Below, one piece after another: positions 60,628 through 64,000 of a stretch of 64,000 nucleotides of DNA (positions are counted from its first letter, which is position 1; the number at the start of each line of letters is the position of its first letter). The translations under genes were made by a program, and so were the position numbers. Origin of the DNA: Paenibacillus marchantiophytorum (GTDB taxonomy: Bacteria; Bacillota; Bacilli; Paenibacillales; NBRC-103111); contig NZ_BMHE01000005.1 in NCBI RefSeq assembly GCF_014640555.1, positions 62,001-126,000 on the forward strand, read 5' to 3'. The notes under the pieces are model-generated. The model saw nothing but the letters and a program-made list of their open reading frames with translations. It was not told the origin of the DNA and searched no databases.

Positions 60628-61119
60628 CTAGCGGCCAACTTGCTGAGGGCCTTCCAGCGTCTTCTTCCTGCCGGTTACTTCCAATCGCATCATGTAGGCT
60701 AGCTTGCTCATCGCTTTGGCCTTCACCCGGCGGTACGTTCGTTCGCTTAAATTCAGTTCATGGAAGAGCAAGAAATCAAACACCTTTTCCTTTTGCAAAT
60801 ATCGCCTGCGAATCATTTCCTGTTCCTGCTCATCGAGCCTCGAGACGACTTCTTCCACCTCCACACACAAATTTGCCAAATAAGCCGCGGTATCGAGTTC
60901 GTTCAAACTTGGCAAATCCGCCGCGGTATCGCCCCCATTCAAACTTCGCAAATCAGCTGCCCTCGGCGCTGGTTTGAAATCTGCAAAAACTCCCCGATCT
61001 TTACGCATGCTGCCAATAGACTGATACATCCGCACCATTTCAAGCACCCTTTCCACACGTTTGCGCGTTGCTTTCTGATCGATGTCAGCTTGCTCTATAT
61101 CTATAATGCGATCCATCAT
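60628..61119 (-). CDS. ArpU-like phage late-gene activator
   Basis: A 163-residue protein with the ArpU/RinA-type sigma-like C-terminus (VVSRLDEQEQEMIRRRYL, FHELNLSERTYRRVKAKAMSKL). It probably plays the role of Xpf in PBSX, turning on tail and lysis genes. An unusual insert lies at about residues 53-80: 12-residue repeats (ADLRSLNGGDTA, ADLPSLNELDTA, AYLANLC). It has a good sigma-A promoter and faces the divergent repressor gene across a palindromic region. Confidence 0.85.
   Translation of the reverse strand: MMDRIIDIEQADIDQKATRKRVERVLEMVRMYQSIGSMRKDRGVFADFKPAPRAADLRSLNGGDTAADLPSLNELDTAAYLANLCVEVEEVVSRLDEQEQEMIRRRYLQKEKVFDFLLFHELNLSERTYRRVKAKAMSKLAYMMRLEVTGRKKTLEGPQQVGR
60868..60975 (-). 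repeat. Three 36-bp in-frame repeats inside the ArpU-like gene
   Basis: Three successive 36-bp units with shared CAAA-TT--GC-AAT and GCCGCGGTATCG segments encode the 12-residue repeats. Copy number keeps the frame. Confidence 0.75.
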
Positions 61120-61284
61120 CTGCGATCATCTCCTAAAATTTGTCGTTTTGAATTTCTAAACAAATCATACGATGTCTTGTATCGAATTTCAATACAAAAG
61201 TTTTGAATATCAAAACTTTTTTTTATTCTTCCCTCTTGTTTTTTGCACCACAAACCATTTACAATAGAACGAGGTGATGAAGCG
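61120..61284. promoter_or_regulatory. Divergent operator-promoter region of the tail locus
   Basis: Minus strand promoter for the ArpU-like gene: TTGAAA (61187-61192), 17-bp spacer, TATGAT (61164-61169). Two strong palindromes are present: TTGTAT/ATACAA arms at 61178-61198, overlapping the -35 and spacer, and an 11-bp perfect repeat AAAAGTTTTGA / TCAAAACTTTT at 61196-61220. A plus-strand TTGTTT (61236-61241), 18 bp, TACAAT (61260-61265) could start the repressor gene. Binding by the XRE protein would repress the activator and so the whole tail operon. Confidence 0.75.
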
Positions 61285-61692
61285 ATGAAAGATATGGTGC
61301 AATTCGGCATACGAATCCGGCATCTGCGAAAGATGAACCAATTCTCTCTCAGAGAACTTGGCGAACGATCCGGTGTCAGTTATTCATTTATTAACTCCAT
61401 AGAAAATAACCGCTTCAGCCCATCCAGAGAAACGGTTATCGCCCTAGCCGATGCGCTTAACAGCGCAGAAAAGGACGAGCTTCTGCTGCTTGCCGGATTT
61501 GCTCCGACGGAAGAAGAAGCACTTGAAGGACCCCATTCAGGCGGTAATTTTGTTGATGTCGATGACCCTGAGGTCAGTTTATTTTTTAAAGATTTTAAGA
61601 ATGCGCCCAAAGAACGCCGCGATGAGATGCTCCGTTTCTGGCATTTTATTCAGGAGCAGCAGCAATCCCGTAAACCGGACAGCGAGCAATAG
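61285..61692 (+). CDS. XRE-family repressor of the tail locus (ImmR-like)
   Basis: About 135 residues from ATG 61285, preceded by GAGGTGATGAAG; the open frame extends upstream without a site. Residues 5-65 are a classical helix-turn-helix (IRIRHLRKMNQFSLRELGER, GVSYSFINSIENNRFSPSRE). The C-terminal part is acidic with LFFKDFKNAPKERRDEMLRF, as in ImmR/SinR-type repressors cut by an ImmA protease. It is next to an ImmA-like gene, so induction through DNA damage and proteolysis is likely. Confidence 0.87.
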   Translation: MKDMVQFGIRIRHLRKMNQFSLRELGERSGVSYSFINSIENNRFSPSRETVIALADALNSAEKDELLLLAGFAPTEEEALEGPHSGGNFVDVDDPEVSLFFKDFKNAPKERRDEMLRFWHFIQEQQQSRKPDSEQ

Positions 61693-61717
61693 TCCGAACT
61701 TCTTAACGAATCTACCT

Positions 61718-61740
61718 AGCCCGTACGGGCTTTTCTTTTG
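61718..61740 (+). terminator. Short terminator between repressor and protease genes
   Basis: AGCCCGTACGGGCT hairpin followed by TTTCTTTT. It may keep protease levels low. Confidence 0.7.
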
Positions 61741-61773
61741 GCTATTTAAACGAACATACATTCCTATAACGAG

Positions 61774-62397
61774 GTGTTTGTCCTGTTTACACATTATCAA
61801 ACTACCCCGCTGGAGCAGTGGGTCGAAGCTTTGTTTATCCAGCACGGGATCACAGCACCTGGACATCTGACCATGGCTCATTTGGCAGCAAAGCTTAACA
61901 TCTGGGTATATACGATGGATATGAGCAGTATGGCTGTCGAGAAGAACGGACTGTTCAGCATCAATGTCGACCGCAGACTATCGGCCAAAGAGCAGTGGGA
62001 AGACTTCCTGCACGAACTCTGCCATGTGCTGCGTCATTCCGGCAACCAAATGGTCATGCCTGATCGCTACGTCGATTGGCAGGAGCAGGATGCCACGAAC
62101 TTCCAGCTCTACGCAGCGATGCCGCTTGCGATGCTGAAGAAGCTTGCGCTGCCTGAGCAGAAGAATGAAATGATTGCTCTATTATCCGAGGAATTCCAAG
62201 TCACGTATCGGCTTGCGGAAGCACGCATTGTCCAAATTCAGCGCCGCGTCCTCCAAGGAATTATGGACCAAGAATATCAGCGGCTTACGGAAAGCCAATT
62301 CACGAGATACAGCCCCGCCAACTGGTCCGATTCCACTCGTGCCATTATGAACAAGCTGGAGCAATTGAAACAGAAAGGAGCATCTGTCGATGGCTAA
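61774..62397 (+). CDS. ImmA/IrrE-family metallo-endopeptidase
   Basis: A protein of up to 207 residues with the zinc site HELCH (DFLHELCHVLRHSGN) and a third-ligand region QEQDATNFQLYAAMPL. ImmA-type proteases cleave the partner repressor after DNA damage or cell signals. The start is uncertain: GTG 61774 lies inside the GAGGTG ribosome site, while a CTG at 61783 is properly spaced; no ATG is available. Poor initiation would keep the protease scarce. It overlaps the next gene by 8 bp. Confidence 0.88.
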   Translation: MFVLFTHYQTTPLEQWVEALFIQHGITAPGHLTMAHLAAKLNIWVYTMDMSSMAVEKNGLFSINVDRRLSAKEQWEDFLHELCHVLRHSGNQMVMPDRYVDWQEQDATNFQLYAAMPLAMLKKLALPEQKNEMIALLSEEFQVTYRLAEARIVQIQRRVLQGIMDQEYQRLTESQFTRYSPANWSDSTRAIMNKLEQLKQKGASVDG

Positions 62398-62773
62398 GCG
62401 CACGGTTTTCTATGATTTTCATGAGGATCATATCCGGCCGTTTATCATGGCGCTGCGCTTTCAACCTCATGAGCTGGATTGGACCAAATCATCTCTATAT
62501 ATCCCTCTAGACGGCCCTTTTCAGCCGCTGATGCTAGAAGAGATCCCGGAGCTCGAAGCCGGCATAACGGTCCTCCTGGATGATCTCATCATCCATCCCG
62601 AGCGCCCTCACTCCATTGGCATCAGCCTCTCCTCCATCCAACAAAGACACGCGGCGCATACGGATACCCTGCCAACGATCGTTCATCTCTGGCTTCGCAT
62701 GAGCGACATCGAAGAGGTGCTGCAGTTGGACAGCCGTTCCTACTATGCGTGGTCACCCAAAGTTGACGAGTGA
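62390..62773 (+). CDS. Unrecognised protein co-transcribed with the ImmA-like gene
   Basis: A 127-residue soluble protein (FYDFHEDHIRPFIMALRFQP, DGPFQPLMLEEIPELEAGIT, LSSIQQRHAAHTDTLPTIVH). It is His- and acid-rich with no membrane segment. It starts inside the protease gene and is followed by a terminator, so the three regulator-region genes form a unit. I recognise no domain. It may modulate the protease or repressor. Confidence 0.65.
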   Translation: MAKRTVFYDFHEDHIRPFIMALRFQPHELDWTKSSLYIPLDGPFQPLMLEEIPELEAGITVLLDDLIIHPERPHSIGISLSSIQQRHAAHTDTLPTIVHLWLRMSDIEEVLQLDSRSYYAWSPKVDE

Positions 62774-62776
62774 AGA

Positions 62777-62816
62777 ACACCGTTTTTCCCTTTGGGGAAG
62801 AGACGGTGTATTTTTT
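62777..62816 (+). terminator. Terminator after the regulator genes
   Basis: ACACCGTTTTTCCC pairs with GGGGAAGAGACGGTGT, then ATTTTTTA. Confidence 0.88.
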
Positions 62817-63412
62817 ATCCGAGGAAAGGCTTTCCGCAGTACGTCAGCCCAAACGGAGAAAATTCGGCCCTTGCATTCATCTCTTCCCGTGCACGTCCAG
62901 GCAGTTCTCGCTCATGCAGCACTGCCGCATATCTCTATGAATCAGACTTATTTTAATACCAATAAAAACCATTTGAAGAAAAATATTCAATTATGGCAAA
63001 ATGGTTCAACGACTACTTCCGATGGGGGGTAAGATCAAAGGGAGCACAGCTTGCCTGAATCTCCTGGAGAAGGAGATGTTATTGCAGATATGTATAGTCC
63101 GCTTGTAAAAAAGAATAGTGCGAAAAGATAGTACTGAAAAATGAGCAGTATACGTTTGATTCGTTCTTTTATATATTTGGTTTAATATTCCATACCTACT
63201 ACTCGAAGTAAGAATATTCAACTTATGGCGGGATGGTTATGAAGTTTTTAATACTAAGGAGGGTGATGCCTATGTTTAACGTAGCTTGAAGTGATTTGAA
63301 GGTATCTTTCGTGAACAGCTTGTTCAAGTTTTGAAGCTTGCTGAGATGTGGAATTTCTTATGGCGCAGTTCTTGATTGTTTCGAAGTTGTAATAATTTGA
63401 GGAGGAATTTTA
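62817..63412. other. AT-rich accessory stretch with decayed small frames
   Basis: About 600 bp without a convincing gene. Two related segments, AATATTCAATTATGGCAAAA at about 62988 and AATATTCAACTTATGGCGGG at about 63210, hint at a decayed duplication. At 63254-63289 a strong AAGGAGGGTGATG is followed by ATG and a stop after only five codons, as if a gene was lost downstream. Composition shifts towards A+T. Confidence 0.4.
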
Positions 63413-64000
63413 ATGTTAAAGAAAAAAATATTAACCTTTTCCCTAGCTACTATTATTTCTGTTAGTTCAGTTGCATCTTTTAGTACTACAAGAGTATCTG
63501 CAGTAGGTCCTGATGATTTTGCAGGAATTGTTGTTGATGTTGGGCAAAAATTCATTATTCCACTCTTACATCAGCTAGCTAATAGAGATCAGGCAAATGG
63601 TGGATCTGACGTTGAATTCAAATATTTTCTTCCTGCTGAATTCAAAGAAGGGAAATTCAGCATAAGCGCATTCAATTATTTTAACCCCAAGGGTACTGAC
63701 ACCATATATACGGTTAAAGCATATCCAAAGAATGATCCTAAAAATCCTTCCGTTTACAATTTAAAGTCAGGTGATGAGCTTGAATTAAATACTGGATTTG
63801 ATACTTCAGAATATATATTGGAATTTTATAAAGCAGGGGAAACTACGCCTTTCGGAAATTACTATTTATCAAAAGAGTTTAAAAACAAAAATTATGGTAT
63901 AGCTTTAGCACAAAATAACAATATATATTATCTTCAAAAAGAAACAGGCACAGTATATAATGACGATTTGATTGAATTTTACTCAGGTGGTAAATATGAT
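63413..64000 (+). CDS. Secreted protein of unknown function (3' part outside window)
   Basis: An AT-rich gene starting ATG 63413, preceded by GAGGAGGAATTTTA. At least 196 residues are visible and the frame is open at the window end. A Sec signal peptide is clear (MLKKKILTFSLATIISVSSV, cleavage near VSA). The mature part is Asn/Lys/Tyr-rich, with VEFKYFLPAEFKEGKFSISA, YTVKAYPKNDPKNPS and FGNYYLSKEFKNKNYG. No family is recognised. Codon and base use differ from the core genes, suggesting acquisition by transfer. Confidence 0.75.
   Translation, partial: MLKKKILTFSLATIISVSSVASFSTTRVSAVGPDDFAGIVVDVGQKFIIPLLHQLANRDQANGGSDVEFKYFLPAEFKEGKFSISAFNYFNPKGTDTIYTVKAYPKNDPKNPSVYNLKSGDELELNTGFDTSEYILEFYKAGETTPFGNYYLSKEFKNKNYGIALAQNNNIYYLQKETGTVYNDDLIEFYSGGKYD

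Noticed and set aside
60471..60977. Plus-strand frame opposite the ArpU-like gene and its flank
   Set aside because: Overlaps a clear gene on the other strand; no start site; composition is that of an antisense shadow.
46257..62773. Complete prophage
   Set aside because: No integrase, terminase, portal, capsid or replication genes and no att-like direct repeats flank the locus in this window.

Overview
The window looks like a chromosomal segment of an endospore-forming, low-to-mid G+C Firmicute, most likely Paenibacillus or a close relative in Paenibacillaceae. Reasons: an ilv-leu operon with a T-box leader, infC-rpmI-rplT with an AUU-started infC, several spore genes (alpha/beta-type SASP, GerP-family proteins, a YjcZ-type mini-protein), the YtqA/YtqB, YfkK and YigZ families, the futalosine menaquinone route (MqnB/MqnD) and a PBSX-like tail locus. 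This is inference from gene content; no database search was possible.

Layout. 1-2775: a YesM/YesN-type two-component pair on the minus strand, with the kinase cut by the window edge. 3265-11680: the branched-chain amino-acid operon, transcribed leftwards from a sigma-A promoter and T-box leader through ilvB, ilvN, ilvC, leuA, a PLP aminotransferase and leuB. 11818-13246: rplT, rpmI and infC behind an attenuator-like leader. 13243-17858: envelope glycosyltransferases, a PAP2 phosphatase and a UgtP-like glycolipid synthase. 17951-31066: trmB, a large repeat block, a WGxxGxxG-type surface protein, ytqA, a lipoprotein cytochrome c, ytqB, manA, an IMP dehydrogenase, two radical-SAM or oxidase-type genes, a pseudouridine synthase and a D-2-hydroxyacid dehydrogenase. 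31754-38824: mqnD-mqnB, two ArsR regulators, a GtrB/GtrA-type membrane glycosylation pair and a cluster of spore genes. 39728-45984: a Gly/Phe-rich protein, YfkK, TetR, YigZ, pgi, a dehydrogenase-PilZ fusion and a Vsr/DUF559-like nuclease with a C-terminal helix-turn-helix.

46257-62773 is a compact contractile-tail locus. It has an ArpU-like activator, an XRE repressor with an ImmA-type protease, then sheath, tube, assembly chaperone (with an apparent -1 frameshift site), a very short tape measure, LysM and hub proteins, baseplate proteins, a large fibre, a holin and an endolysin. No terminase, portal, capsid or integrase is seen. It reads as an R-type tailocin (phage-tail-like bacteriocin) or a headless PBSX relative. 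62817-64000 is AT-rich accessory DNA that begins an unrecognised secreted protein, cut by the window end.

The most unusual non-coding signal is a set of intergenic elements about 190-200 bp long. Each has four short modules at nearly constant spacing (about 50-52, 61-63 and 49-53 bp). The module sequence differs between elements but matches within an element. I count such elements at 4553, 19111 (as four tandem ~294-305 bp units), 31100, 31411, 39069, 39412, 40612 and 46054, plus a half copy at 38953. I know of no named family with this architecture.
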